Below, piece by piece: positions 1 to 11,400 of a stretch of 64,000 nucleotides of DNA (the first letter of the stretch is position 1; each line of letters begins with the position of its first letter). This stretch comes from Fasciolopsis buskii (taxonomy: Eukaryota; Platyhelminthes; Trematoda; Plagiorchiida; Fasciolidae). The position numbers and the translations under genes were made by a program. A model generated the notes under the pieces. The model was not told the DNA's origin and did not search any database. It saw only the letters and a list, made by a program, of their open reading frames with translations. Location: the NCBI GenBank assembly GCA_008360955.1, contig LUCM01010445.1, positions 81,593 to 145,592 on the forward strand, in the 5' to 3' direction.

Positions 1-232
1 ATTTTGTGTTCCTCCTAAGGAATGGAAGAAGCCATGTGGAGGCCAACAGATGACGTGGCAACGTGGGATGAGAAAATGTACAGCGAAGTTAGGTAAAGTA
101 GGTGTCTCACGCCTTCGTGGTTGGTGTCCGAAAGACTCGTCGGCTTGCTGTCTGGAGACACTGAAGGATATGGCAGTGAACTGTGGACAGTGGCGATCGT
201 GTTGTCATTTTCTATCGAATCAGAATGATTGA
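1..232 (+). mobile_element. LINE (RTE/CR1-like) C-terminal fragment
   Basis: This is the tail end of a non-LTR retrotransposon ORF2 that enters from the left edge. The frame is open from the window start to a TGA at 230-232. It carries the motifs GGQQMTWQRGMRKCT, a Trp-rich SRLRGWCPKD segment, LETLKDMA and QWRSCCHFL, which I recognise as the extreme C-terminus of the LINE family seen again at 20.5, 46.6 and 52 kb. The reverse transcriptase domain lies outside the window, so whether the copy is intact cannot be judged. It is transposon sequence, not a host gene. Confidence 0.7.
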
Positions 233-414
233 AAACACGTGCGTTTGTACAGTTAGACTGTGTTCCGTATGTTGGCTGCAGCAGCATCTTATCTGTTCCC
301 GCCTGTGTAGGTCCACTCCCTGTTCCCGTTGGATATTCACTCTTTTTATATAAACGTGTAACTATCGGGAAAGGCAGTGCTCAGTGAGGCTTGCCTTGTT
401 ATTTAACGCTGAAC

Positions 415-432
415 GATGATGATGATGATGAT
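415..432 (+). repeat. GAT trinucleotide microsatellite
   Basis: Six GAT/ATG units in tandem. They give a run of Asp in one frame; the surrounding short frame has no other coding signal. Confidence 0.8.
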
Positions 433-2832
433 CCCAAGGGCGCATTAAGTGACCTAACGGTCATCGGTCCACGGTCGGTTATGTGGCCGTCCAATGGTTC
501 AACCTTCTTGTGGGCTAGATCGTTCGATCAAAAGCTCTACGTAGCGTTCCCTATGGCAATCTTCTTTGGTTTGGGAAACCGGTTGGTATAAAGCACGCAA
601 AGGATCCGTGGATTTTGACGGATAGCCAGTGACGTGAAAATGAAATAGAAGAACCACCATGTGTGGCGAACTATGCGCATTGTTTCTTTTTTTTCCTTAA
701 ATACATGCGGCGCCATTGGTTTTTTTTCGCTGAAAATGCCACTCTATAATGCCAACATTCTTACTACGGCTCTTTCTTTGTCCACTGCTGACCTATAACG
801 AATCTACCTACAGGTCTCTTCAAAAATACACTCCTCTCATTCATCATGAAACATCATCCTTTTTCTCTTAGGTCAGACAATAAGTATTCTTTTGTCCACT
901 CCGCTCCACGAACACATTCTATTTCTTGGTCTTTAGTTAGCCTTTGTCGTTATCCGTCAATGTCCTACTTCCTTTAATAGTGAAAAGATAAGTTTGTTCC
1001 TGGTAAGAACGGGAATGGAAATTGTAGAATATCAACGACATTGATGGAGTTTGAACCTATGTCATTAAAATCAGCGTGTCTCGATGATTACCGCTGTACA
1101 CCGAGCATGGGATTCCTTCACTATCTCACATCTATTGTTATACGAAAATCGAATTTGTTTCGCACTTAAGTGGTTTAGTCCTGCTTTTGGCAGCGCTTCG
1201 TCCCTATTCTTGGACTCTTCGCGATTGGATTCGTTATAATACCATCCGATGGATCCGATCTCCTACACAGTCTTCCAATTTACAGACGTTTTTTTATTCC
1301 CCGGCGAGTGTTTTGTCATCTCTTTTCCCATGACCTGTCTTTCAGGGTCATTCCCATAGAATATGCGCTGGCCCTCCGGTGTCAAATCCCGACTCCCAGT
1401 TGTTACCACTCCAACTTTAAATCTGCTTGTTTCCCTGGGACCACGAATTTTGTAAAACATTTTCCCTTTCTTTACTCAGCATCGACTACGATCTGTCCTT
1501 TTTTAAAAGCAAAAACAACTAGCTGGTTCTTACATGAATGTTATTCCCTACATTCTCATTCATGCAATAGGTTTAATGATCATTAGGTCGGTTCCTTTAA
1601 CTGTAATACACTTGAAAGTTAAGCACGAAATGCCAGTTTGTCGTGAGTTAAAGATAGTATCTATTCATTAACGAAATCACTGGACCATGACTACCATCAC
1701 CGGCAGTCAACAATAGCACTACCAATCAGACCAGCAATAGCAACACTGGAATCTGCAACTTGTCTACCAGTCGGGGCAGACAAATGAAACACATTTTCTT
1801 CTACGACTCAGGTTGTCAAGTGTCAACAATGATTCAACAATCGAAACGGTCGTTCTCCAAATCCCAATTATTGTCAGTACATTTGTCTGGTTTTTGACAA
1901 ATCAACCAGTTAATCTGACACTTTTTATTCGACTCGGTGATTAGAAGTGAATACGAGCATGACAAAGTTCATTTAGAAGGGTGCATTTTTGACAGCTAGT
2001 TCATAATGAAACGCCCTGAACAAAGTCACACTCACTCACTCACTCACTCATCCATCTACACGCACACATAGATCCGTTCTACGGAACACTTGCTTTAATC
2101 AGCAGGGTATGATAGTATATGCCCGGTATGCCTGTATCCAGATAGGCAATCACCAATGGGAACAAATAAACCTACAGCATAGTTTTCATTGTTGTTTTTT
2201 CATTTTACTTCAGACTTATTGGGACAATTGAAAACACCGATAGCTGTTTATCTGTCAGATACAAAGTGACTTATATTTCTTCGCTGCCCATGAGCGCTGT
2301 CAATTGTACTCCATTCAATTTCACCTCGTTTACTAATCGTGCACATACAATCCTAGCATCGTATCTTAAAAAACCCCTTCAAACATTGCTACTCTGGAAG
2401 ATATGGTGGCCGGAGCCGACAGGCTAGCCTCGACCGTACTGTTTACAAAGTTGCAAAATGGACTGTCACATGTATGTCCAGCATGCTATTCATATGTGTA
2501 GGTAGAACAAGCAGACAAGTATATTTATGTGGGTGGTGGGGTATATTGTACGTACGAAGTAGGAAGGAGGGATTTTCCTCTCACAACTCATGTATTCACA
2601 TAGTTGGCAAGACGGTCTTAGCTCACGAACGTTCGGGTATGTTCGTCAAATGCGTGGGCGGCAAATCAAATTGCGCTTTTACTTAATTTGAAGTTCGTGA
2701 ACAGTCGGTCGGAGAAGAAGAAGAATGTGGAAGAGATGTTGGGACTGTAGAGTTAGAAGCGGCAGCAGTAAAAACACACCACTAGAATTGCTTGTTTGAT
2801 TGTTTGCCTCATTGTCTGTCTACCTATCTACC
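433..2832. other. No recognisable gene; low-complexity patches
   Basis: All frames are short and resemble no family. A 22-nt segment at 979-1000 has a pyrimidine-rich acceptor (ending AATAG) before it and GTAAGA after it, but it is too short to call. A CACT tetranucleotide array lies at 2026-2050. Confidence 0.5.
2026..2050 (+). repeat. CACT microsatellite
   Basis: About five to six tandem CACT units followed by CATCC. Simple sequence with no coding context. Confidence 0.8.
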
Positions 2833-2983
2833 TCAAATAGCGACTCTAGTCAGCTGGTAGATGACCGCTTGAGAATAAGTGCCCAACATGTGTATGTATC
2901 CGGCCTGTAATTCCCTCGCGTGTAGAACGGCCATGTAACATTGTGCCCAGCGTATGTGATTGGCATTTGTGAGGTTTCGGTAC
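2833..2983 (-). CDS. Candidate terminal exon, unidentified gene A
   Basis: On the minus strand a TTTCAAG acceptor precedes a 151-nt segment of one phase nucleotide, 49 codons (YRNLTNANHIRWAQCYMAVL near its start) and a TGA at 2833-2835. The phase nucleotide completes the codon split at the end of the exon at 3713-3851 (AC+G, Thr), so the two segments join in frame. The predicted peptide looks alpha-helical and matches no family I recognise. The acceptor is AAG rather than CAG and its pyrimidine tract is mixed, which weakens the call. A second open frame over the same bases is treated as a shadow. Confidence 0.35.
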
Positions 2984-3208
2984 CTTGAAACCACATAGCA
3001 GCCGCTCATTATCATTGTGCTTTCCTTCCATAATTCTGTTCGACACAAATTAGTCTCAATTTTCTCCTCTAACTTGTATTGTTCTCTGTTTCAAAACTGT
3101 GCATCACTCAATGCTCAGGGGATTTTCCCGAACAGGGAAGAGGTTGTAGCGAAAAGTCATTCGACTGGATTCTACGGGAACGAAGAAGACACAAGGAAAG
3201 CGAAGGCA

Positions 3209-3227
3209 AGAGAGAGAGAGAGAGAGA
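3209..3227 (+). repeat. GA dinucleotide run
   Basis: About nine GA units, simple sequence, inside the putative intron between the exons at 2833-2983 and 3713-3851. Confidence 0.75.
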
Positions 3228-3712
3228 TGAGAATTGAAGTGCATGAGAACGTACTAACATTCATTTTTTCTTGCCAATTTCACCTAAATTGTGCCAATAG
3301 CTAGACTAGTTCGGATAAAAAATGTTATTCGTCAGATCAGATGTTGCGACAGTGACGGTAAGAAGCACGAGATAAGAAGGAAGCAAAACCACAACAACAG
3401 CAATGATGATGACAAAGGCGATTTGGTATTATCTGTTAGATGAATAACCTACCACGGTAGTGGGCTCATCCAATCAGATTTCCTATCAAATCAAATAGCC
3501 CATGTGTCTTCAGCGATTCCGAAGGGAAACTGTGCCGTTAGCTGAATAAATTAGCTCATATCTTTTGTTCCTTACTTTCTTTATTAATGAAATTACAGTA
3601 TGCTCGTCATTTTCAGAAAGTAGGCCACAGGTAACACAAAGGCGCATCTGGTAGGTAGACAGATGATCTTAATGAATCCTCCTGTATAACTTACCTTTTC
3701 AATTCGACTCAC

Positions 3713-3851
3713 GTGTATGGCTTGTCCGGTTCCACGAATGTCAAAGACTTAAATGAATCAATCTGTTGACCCAGACAGGATTCGAAACGTTCCACATCTC
3801 GGACGACAGTTGGATAAAAAAGCCACGTTGAAATTTGCTTAGAAATTTCAT
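3713..3851 (-). CDS. Candidate internal exon, unidentified gene A
   Basis: Minus-strand segment of 139 nt between an acceptor reading TGTCCTTAG and a donor AC|GTGAGT. It holds two phase nucleotides, 45 open codons (STWLFYPTVVRDVERFESCL in the first half, SLTFVEPDKPY at the end) and two trailing nucleotides. Phases agree with both neighbours: G+AT from the exon at 4170-4218 gives Asp, and AC+G into 2833-2983 gives Thr. The peptide looks protein-like (aromatic and charged residues mixed, no low complexity) but I cannot name its family. This is the best member of the proposed chain because both splice signals are good. Confidence 0.42.
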
Positions 3852-4169
3852 CTAAGGACATTTTGAACAAATTTGATAACCCCTTCTGGATTCTGATTCG
3901 TAGACAGGTGTATCTACTGTGACAGTGAAAAAAACGTTACTGTGTTGGACGTCGTGCGATTCTGTCATTTTAGCTGGTGACCAATGATGTTTAAATGAAA
4001 TGTTCAAACACTTCGATTCGACCTTGAAGTACAACTAGCAATGTACCTGGGGTACCAAAACATGGTCATTTTCGTTGGGCTAGTTCGAATCCTTCCGGGA
4101 CGGATACTTTTCATTTCTGAACCTAGCAATCATCCACTCATCGTATTTTCGTTCACCAATACAGTATAC

Positions 4170-4218
4170 CTGGGTCAATAATCCAGTTGCTAACGTGCAG
4201 TCCTTCATCTTGGAGAGG
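4170..4218 (-). CDS. Candidate small exon, unidentified gene A
   Basis: A 49-nt minus-strand segment flanked by a strong acceptor (CTTCTTCCTCTCAG) and a CAG|GTATAC-like donor. In phase 0 it reads PLQDEGLHVSNWIIDP plus one nucleotide, which joins in frame to the exon at 3713-3851. A different frame of the same bases is also open (ending LATGLLTQ) and would not join, so the frame choice rests on the junction. No domain recognised. Confidence 0.35.
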
Positions 4219-5629
4219 CTGAGAGGAAGAAGGTAGTGCCCTGCAGAAAGGAGATTCGTTGTGATATCAACCAATTGGTTTGGCCAACGAGGGCGGCAAA
4301 ATGAAGTTAAAGGTGGTTGATGGGCTAAATACGTGAGATATTAGGTCTCTTGGAGATACCTATGACCAGTCCGTTTAACTTTTCTGTGTATCATGTTCAG
4401 CTGACAGAATATTGGAGGATCCGTAATCGGATTATTTCGTTTAGTAGAGCAATCGGTTAGTTTCTTTGTCTGTTTAATCACCGTGGGACTGCAAAACATT
4501 GACTAATTTACACCCCCCCTCCGACAGGACGACAGTACCACTCTTTGCAGTAAGTTAGAATCAAATGCGCGGAAATATAATCTCGCTAGTATAAATAATA
4601 TTCAGTAACCCACACTCAGGGACAATAACCCAGAGACCAAAACAATGAAGCTAACTTTTACTGGCAGACAGGAAACAAAGCGGACGAGAAATGAACCGGA
4701 ATTCAAGTGCCATAGAATTTGAATGAAAAGGTCAAACGAATAAACCTGGAAACATGGAATCCCATGACCACACTTGGTGGACAATAGTCAAACTTTCTCC
4801 AAGGTATCTATATGAACCAATTCAAAATTGTCCTACAGCCCTAATGGAAAGCAATGCAACATGCATATGATAAGCATTTTTTTCGAATACTCAAGAATAT
4901 TTATTGATCGATGTTGATAGTAGGAGGTGGTAATTTCTAACAAGGAGGATGGAACAGCTCTATCCTACATCTATGGTTTCCTAATGGTGAGCTGAACCAT
5001 GATAATGTGGCACTCAATTTTGAAAAGCAGCGGCTTTCAGTCAAACAACAAGTACATTGTTTTAAAACCTCATTTGTTGGTCGTCTCGACCCTAGTTCAG
5101 TTCCATGCAGCCTAATCAAGCGGGAATGATCAAATGGCCTCTGGCCTCTGAACACGGTAGTTTCCGCTTAATAGTCATAGGAAAAATCGCTTAGGCAGAT
5201 ACACAAAGGAAGAACTCATTGGCCGAACCTCCCCCCTGTCTTTCGGGCTCATCGTTTCTTCTTTGACCTTCACTTCGAATGCGGCCCCTGTTCGCATCTG
5301 AACGTGTTACGAAAACCGGACCACTTTTCCGATTTCAGTATTGAGGTGAATGGTTGATTCCCCACCTTGCTTCCTGTCCTTCAGTAAATCGGGTTTTAAG
5401 CCCGGGCTTCATTCACATGACCACCGACGGGCTTGTTGGACGGTTCTGTATCCCAGACGGTATCCATCCTCACTGCAACATGACTAATCATAACGGAACA
5501 TGGTAGCTTTGCCCTTTTGAAACCGGATGGTAGCCCCACCTCATAGGCCCATGAGCAGTGGAAAGAAACACGAGGAACGGCGTACAGTGAAAAACAAAAG
5601 GTTTGGAAATCACTATTTCATATTTCCAC

Positions 5630-5727
5630 CTCTGGTGGGAGTCTTCTTGGAATGCTTTGTCGATCCGTCATCTGACGAATGATACTAATATTTCGTCCCC
5701 TGGAATTCTCAGAAGTTGATAAAATCT
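5630..5727 (-). CDS. Candidate internal exon, unidentified gene A
   Basis: A 98-nt minus-strand segment after a GCAGTCAG acceptor and before GAG|GTGGAA. It reads two phase nucleotides then 32 codons (SRGRNISIIRQMTDRQSIPR in the middle). It joins in frame to the exon at 5925-6010 upstream (G+AG gives Glu) and ends in phase 0, compatible with the exon at 4170-4218 with or without an intervening exon. The donor is weak and the acceptor lacks a long pyrimidine tract. Family unknown. Confidence 0.3.
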
Positions 5728-5924
5728 CTGACTGCATAGTTTTCCGCTTCACAGACTACAGGCTGACACTTTCAATGTGTTGCTAGAACGAAATATACAC
5801 GGTTCGAGGATTTCTATATAAAAAAATTTTTCTAATGATACATTTGGATTTTGCTAATTAGTAAGCTCAAGAAAAGCACCATTGTCTGCGAGGTGACAAG
5901 TGGTATAAAATCTTATCAGGTTAC

Positions 5925-6010
5925 CGTCTAGAAATTCAACTTTGGGCTTCCAGTTAGGTGTACTGTTTGCCTCGTAGTGATGAAAATCTGTGTTCAGTTT
6001 TGAAATCAGT
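5925..6010 (-). CDS. Candidate internal exon, unidentified gene A
   Basis: An 86-nt minus-strand segment between a CCCAAAAG acceptor and a GACG|GTAACC donor. It has one phase nucleotide, 28 open codons (KLNTDFHHYEANSTPNWKPK, then VEFLD) and one trailing nucleotide. The peptide contains an N-x-S/T sequon, which says little by itself. It connects in phase to the exon at 5630-5727. No family recognised. Confidence 0.33.
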
Positions 6011-6348
6011 CTTTTGGGCCGAACAAATTATCTCGGAATTATGACATATTCCATAAGTCCATGGGTTGATACACCAGTCAAACAATGTATCAAACGACTC
6101 CGCAAAATGGACGCAGGATCATAGACCGGGAGTTAATTATTAAATATTTTTTAATGAAATATTGTTAGGTGTTCCACAGATAGTGATGATTTCAAGCAAA
6201 CTTCGTCTAGTCTTCTTTACTTATGTTTTACTAACTAGTTTTTTGAGCGTCACGAAAAGATAGAATTCCAAAAGGAAGCAAAAACGTTTCAGCTTCCGTG
6301 GTTAAAAAAGACTGCAGAAAGCTTTCCGTTTCCTTTCGAGTATTTTAC

Positions 6349-6468
6349 CGCCCGGTACGGATCTAGTGTTCAACTTCCTGTCCGAACTTTGCATGACCCA
6401 GCTGCATTTGTTCTCGTCCGTTATGCAAATTCTGCATGAATTCTTTCGCGTTGTATCCACGAGTTCAT
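6349..6468 (-). CDS. Candidate exon with a PSI-like cysteine motif
   Basis: A 120-nt minus-strand segment with a good acceptor (ACTTTTACTACAG) and a GCG|GTAAAA donor. In frame it reads 39 codons with the motif CRICITDENKCSWV, that is C-x2-C-x6-C-S-W, which recalls PSI (plexin-semaphorin-integrin) modules but lacks their next cysteine. It ends in phase 1 while the next candidate exon (5925-6010) needs phase 2, so either an exon is missing between them or one of the two calls is wrong. The PSI suggestion is weak inference. Confidence 0.25.
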
Positions 6469-6562
6469 CTGTAGTAAAAGTTGCTAATTATAACCCACTT
6501 ATACAAAAAATCGCATGAAAGATAGAGGAATTGCGGACAATTTACATGCTATTCCACACATA

Positions 6563-6565
<3 letters not shown>

Positions 6566-6598
<33 letters not shown>

Positions 6599-6606
6599 TA
6601 TATAAT
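6566..6606 (+). repeat. AT dinucleotide microsatellite
   Basis: About 30 nt of uninterrupted AT, then GC and a further short AT run. Confidence 0.9.
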
Positions 6607-8202
6607 GATAAAAGAAAAGTTCGACAACATGACTGATTTGGATTTTGCACAAAACGGGTTCATTTCCCTCCTAAGCTGCTGTTCATATGCTCATCAAAAT
6701 ATATTCCATACATTCTCTTATATGTCTCTCCGTATTCCATTTGGACTCCTCGAGTCCACTTTATTTTGCTGATCGAATCCCTCTTGTAACATAAATGGGA
6801 GCTGAAAACGTACTGGTAACTGGTTGTAGGTAAATGGGTTGAAACAAACGGACACATTCAGTTTGGTACAAACGTATCAAATAAAGGTAAGCTTCGCAGA
6901 CATGGTCGGAATACAGGCCAAATGAACTGTGGATCCGATGCATATATCATTTTACTGTTCCATGCTGATCATATGTGTTCTGTTCATCTTCAACCCCATC
7001 CTAGTGCATCAGACCACATCCCCTTATCATACACTTGACCAGGTCCGATAGCTGATGGTTGATCGTGAAAGGTGCAGACCTAATACTCGTACTTACATGC
7101 CATGTACCCCATCATAGCGTCTTTCCTTTCCTGCTCTCACCCTCTTCCGTTCGAGCTTCCAAATACATCCATGTGCACTCACAACGTCCGCGCTCGCAAA
7201 CTTTATTACTTCAGTGTGCCATCCACCACCCGGAAAAGGGATAACGATATTAAGATTGTGTCCCTTTGTGCCCGCCGGTCAGCGTCATGGTAGCATAGGT
7301 GGGAATAACACGATGCTTACCAGCATTCGCATTATGTTCCGTTTTTCAGAGACCGTAAACCCTCCGATCTTTAACGGCACTTGTCGTAATAATGCCGGAA
7401 GAGGCAGCAGCATGAGAGGACACACTTCGAGAGTATGCACGTCAATGAACATGTCCATCTTTTGTCCTTCATCAACCGAATTCCATTACGGCTTTGCTCT
7501 AAGTAAGGGGGTGGGGTTGATCTACTGCGGTTACTTTTTCTCCGCGTTTGTTCTTCTTATCATTACGGATGCACATGTGTACTCGGTCTTGAACCAGTAG
7601 AGCTCCCTCATAGTGAGTATAGAAAATGATCTCTGATCAGTCACACATGGACGTGCACGGGCGCGCACATGTGCTTGTTCGCATGCGTTCGATCGTGTGG
7701 ATTTATAACCCGGTACGTTCTACCGCTAACTGGTCTATCAACAGGCTATTGTTATACGAATATTGCTGATTTCCCCCTCTCCTTTAGTTGTTTTTGCTAC
7801 TGCATTTAAACAACATCACATCGTACCAATTTCTCATTATTGAACCCACCACAATTAGCGTAGTGAACCACGTGGGACTGTTCTGAAACTGGTCCGCTAA
7901 TTAGGTCTCCAAGACTCGAATTGGCGTTAGCACGGCTCGATGTTTTTGTGTGGATGACGCCTATGCAAAACACGGGGACACGCATGCTCGTCCGTAAGAA
8001 TAGGATGATCTTGTTAATCTACCACTGAGTAAACCTGTCAGCGAAGTGATCAGCTTTTATTTTCCGGGTCGAAAAGCTCTCGCAATGTAACTAGTCCGTT
8101 TGTAAAACAGTGCAACATTCGTCTGGATCACATCGATTATTTACTGTACGTGCACATAATTTATATAAAAGTCCAGTGACTGTACATCAGAAATAAATCG
8201 AG
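6607..8202. other. No assignable gene
   Basis: Short frames only. A minus-strand frame that is open from about 7279 to 7096 ends near a GTAAGT-type donor at about 7095, but its acceptor and correct frame cannot be settled. A plus-strand 128-codon frame at 7214-7600 has no recognisable domain and irregular composition. A TTTATT (minus-strand AATAAA) at 8056-8061 could serve the exon at 8203-8427. Confidence 0.4.
8056..8061 (-). terminator. Possible polyadenylation signal
   Basis: AATAAA on the minus strand about 145 nt beyond the stop codon of the candidate terminal exon at 8203-8427. The spacing suits a 3' untranslated region. The hexamer is common in AT-rich DNA, so this is suggestive only. 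Confidence 0.3.
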
Positions 8203-8427
8203 CTAGAAGCGGAATGTGTTGTGAGGAGTCGACGGTGGAATAGGGGAAACGGATTGTAACAGCGTGTAATTTATTCTCGCATTAAAACATTCCAATTGTT
8301 CCCGGACCGGACACATGCCAATCGGTAGTCCCAGCTCGGAACAGATGGCTTCATAGATTGCCCAATTCACATATGGTGTACAAACTCCCGAATACATCCA
8401 ATTCGCTTGTTCTCTATGGTTGTCTAA
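8203..8427 (-). CDS. Candidate terminal exon, unidentified gene B
   Basis: A 225-nt minus-strand segment directly after a near-ideal acceptor (CTGTTTTTTTTATAG). It is open in phase 0 for 74 codons to a TAG at 8203-8205. The peptide begins LDNHREQANWMYSGVCTPYV and contains five Cys, several Trp and a Ser/Pro-rich end; no strong donor lies inside, so it reads as a last exon. I do not recognise the family. Upstream exons, if any, would lie at higher coordinates on the minus strand. It is a different gene from the 2.8-6.5 kb candidates because it ends in a stop upstream of them. Confidence 0.45.
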   Translation of the reverse strand, partial: LDNHREQANWMYSGVCTPYVNWAIYEAICSELGLPIGMCPVREQLECFNARINYTLLQSVSPIPPSTPHNTFRF

Positions 8428-11400
8428 CTATAAAAAAAACAGGATTTTTCGAAAGATAGACGTGGGCAAACGGGAACATAGTTTATTAGCGGTCTGTAAT
8501 GGGAGTAGATATACACGGTGGTTTTGACTACACATGTGATTAAACAACTAAATTAATGAAGTTTTCCCGCCTTGCTCATTTGCTTATATTGTGAAAAATG
8601 GGTTGGTGGACAGAGAGAGAGTATGTAAAAGTAAATTAGATTCATCCCTTGAAATTCTGCTTTGAACTAGGTGAAATCAGTTTGGTCGATACATTACTAT
8701 TGGTCTTGACAAAACTGGGATTTGGGAAATGGAGCATTTGACAATTTTTTCTCGGGACCCCGGAGGAAAGGGAAGGGTTAGTCAGTTCTGGCGGAAACGT
8801 GTGCAAACTGTCCTGGTGTAATTCGAGATCCGCGGCACAACGCGGATGTTTTTGTTAATTTCCTCAGACGAAACTATATTTCATCTACGGGGATTCGCAA
8901 CAGTTAGTAAATAGCCCACCGTGTTCTGAAAGATTCCGTGTGGGTGCTGTCAATACAATGATCATGGCCTGAAAAGGGGGGCCTACATGATGTGGTGTTA
9001 AAGACCGATGTATAATACCTTCTGTTTTACAAAATTTAATTGTTCAGAGTGATCCTTAATGTAGTCGAAAAATGTGGGGCGAAAATTTTAAAGCTGAAAT
9101 ACCTGCTAAGATTGAGGAAGGTTAACCTGTGTTTCGTTGAATGCTCGTCTATTACAGGGGGCCTGTAGACATTCCAGACAACAGGCTGCTCTATCGAAAT
9201 TCGCTAATTCAGAGGAATAAAAAACAGGAGAACAAAACGTGGGCATGACTGTGGCCAAGTAAACGATAAAGAAACTCGTTTCACATCTGTCAGTATTATT
9301 TGATGTTATTTGGGTGATGTGAATATCGTGGCCTGTTGAAGGAGAATTGGAAAGCATAATAGCAGGGAATCCCATGAGATCGACATTGATCAACTGTGAA
9401 AACAAGTCGGAGAACAGAAACCAATGGGTTTCAACCAACATATTCTCGTGTGCAGTTAAGATATGAACCTCGGAATTTTATGATTACAAACACGTAATGC
9501 GCATGAGCACCATTTGTTTCCAAGTGTTTGCTGTTGATGCGGGGTCAGATTTTCACTTGAAAATGAGTTTGAAATTTCGTGCGTAAACTTTTTTCCTACG
9601 GGGATTGATGACGTCACCTGGGTACATGATGAATTAGTCGTTTGCGACCTGCGACTACGCAACTGGAAGATCACCGACTGGTAACACAAACTCTGCCAGT
9701 TGACTCAAACCTAAAGGGCAATTTTCCAGAACCATAAAGAGAGACAAGACATTAGAAGCCGAATTAAATATTTTGCCCGTATTTACTGATCGGAAAATTC
9801 AGTTTAGCTAACCTTCAGTTGCTGAGCTTCAACAATCGCTTGTGCTCGTCCGATAGGGACTTATTTCGCAGTTTGTTTGACAGTCGATTTCGTTTTGCCA
9901 GTAAGTCATGACGCGTTTCACCCGGGGGCACGCAACTTGACAGATAAGCAACTGTACGGACAGTCATAATAATAATAATAAATTTGAAGGCATTTACCAA
10001 ATCGTTTTACGTTTGGATTTTTTTCCCATCTAACACACGAAAGTAAATCGTCAGGAACACCGTGAGGAATTTTTTAACATCATTTTTCGGGACTAGGATA
10101 TTTGCTTAACTCAAGTTCGTCATTGACTGCAACGGATCAGCTGTCAGAAGTAAGCATTCTTTACAATTGCGTATGCTCTCATCGTCACAATAAACCGTCT
10201 CCACGACTGCCATCGCCAACATAAGCCGAAAAATCGGCACACTCATTGGGATTGAGACAGTAATCGTCCCTGAGTCTATCTGATCTTAGATTAATGGTAC
10301 CCCGCCTCAGTAGTAAATGTCGTGTCCATTTTATCCCCCTATTCCGTACATTGAAGTCCCTGCACATAAGCACATCAGTAAACTGCGTTGGACAAAATCA
10401 GGTTGCACGTTTCTATTCGCAGTGACATTTGAGTCACCGAATCATGCGCAAAAGCTGTCACACCTGGTAGATCGTATGCACATTCTCTTTTTTGTTTTAC
10501 TGGTTCATTTGTTCATCCAGTCCCACCTCCTTGTTCCCTCCTGGAGAATTGCGCGAAACCGCGTTTGATTGCGTGCAGCTGCCCAAGCATACTACCACAA
10601 TAGTAAAGAAGGCACAGTGTGGCTCAGATGCATGAGAACAATCACAACATTTCGTGAGGTAGTCTGCTTCTCGCAGAAAAGACCTAATTAGAAAACAATG
10701 GTAGATCGGACTCTTCTGTGTTTGTACTGTCATACATCCTGCAATGCGGTACAAAACGGGCGTTATTATGTCCTTTGGATTTCATATGTCCTGAGGTAAG
10801 TTACTGGGACCACAAGCACACACTTATACAGACGCACTCATGAACAAACAAACGAACAAAGAGTCCGAACACTATACTCCAATCATCTGTTTACATTTTC
10901 CACAAAAGCAGCCGACGTAAGCATGCAGTAAGATGATCGGAAAGGATGTCTAACCAACTGTTCCGCTAGCTGCCAAGGTGGGAATGTACCCGAAGAGCGA
11001 GGGAAAATCTAGTTAACACACTTCCGCTTTTGTAGTGGCAGCAACAACAGCAGTTGCTCGAACTATTGACAACGTCGCCTCAGGTCTAAATGTGGCGGTG
11101 AGCTGTCAGATTCGTTGCACTGAATCTGGGCTGTGTTGGTTTTGAGGAGAAGAGGTGGGAGGGTAGACGACCACTGAAACCACAGATCCTTGTGGCACGC
11201 CATGTGTCAACCGTCGTTTTGCTTTGTGAATGAGCAGAGAGAACAAAAAGGAATCACTACTGTGCTCCTTGGCTGGGCCAGATGAGTGTGTGTGTGTATG
11301 CATGTGTGTATGCGTCCGAGAGAGGAAGAGAGGCAGGGACAGAGAATGAGTGCAACGGAGACAAGGGTTTAGGCTAGTCCGGTGTGGACAGATTCACCCG

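Noticed and set aside
391..591. Frame with a run of Asp residues
   Set aside because: The Asp run comes from a GAT microsatellite; the rest has no coding signal.
4361..4401. 41-nt minus-strand microexon with a good acceptor and an ATAG|GTATCT donor
   Set aside because: Its only open frame does not join the neighbouring candidate exons in phase.
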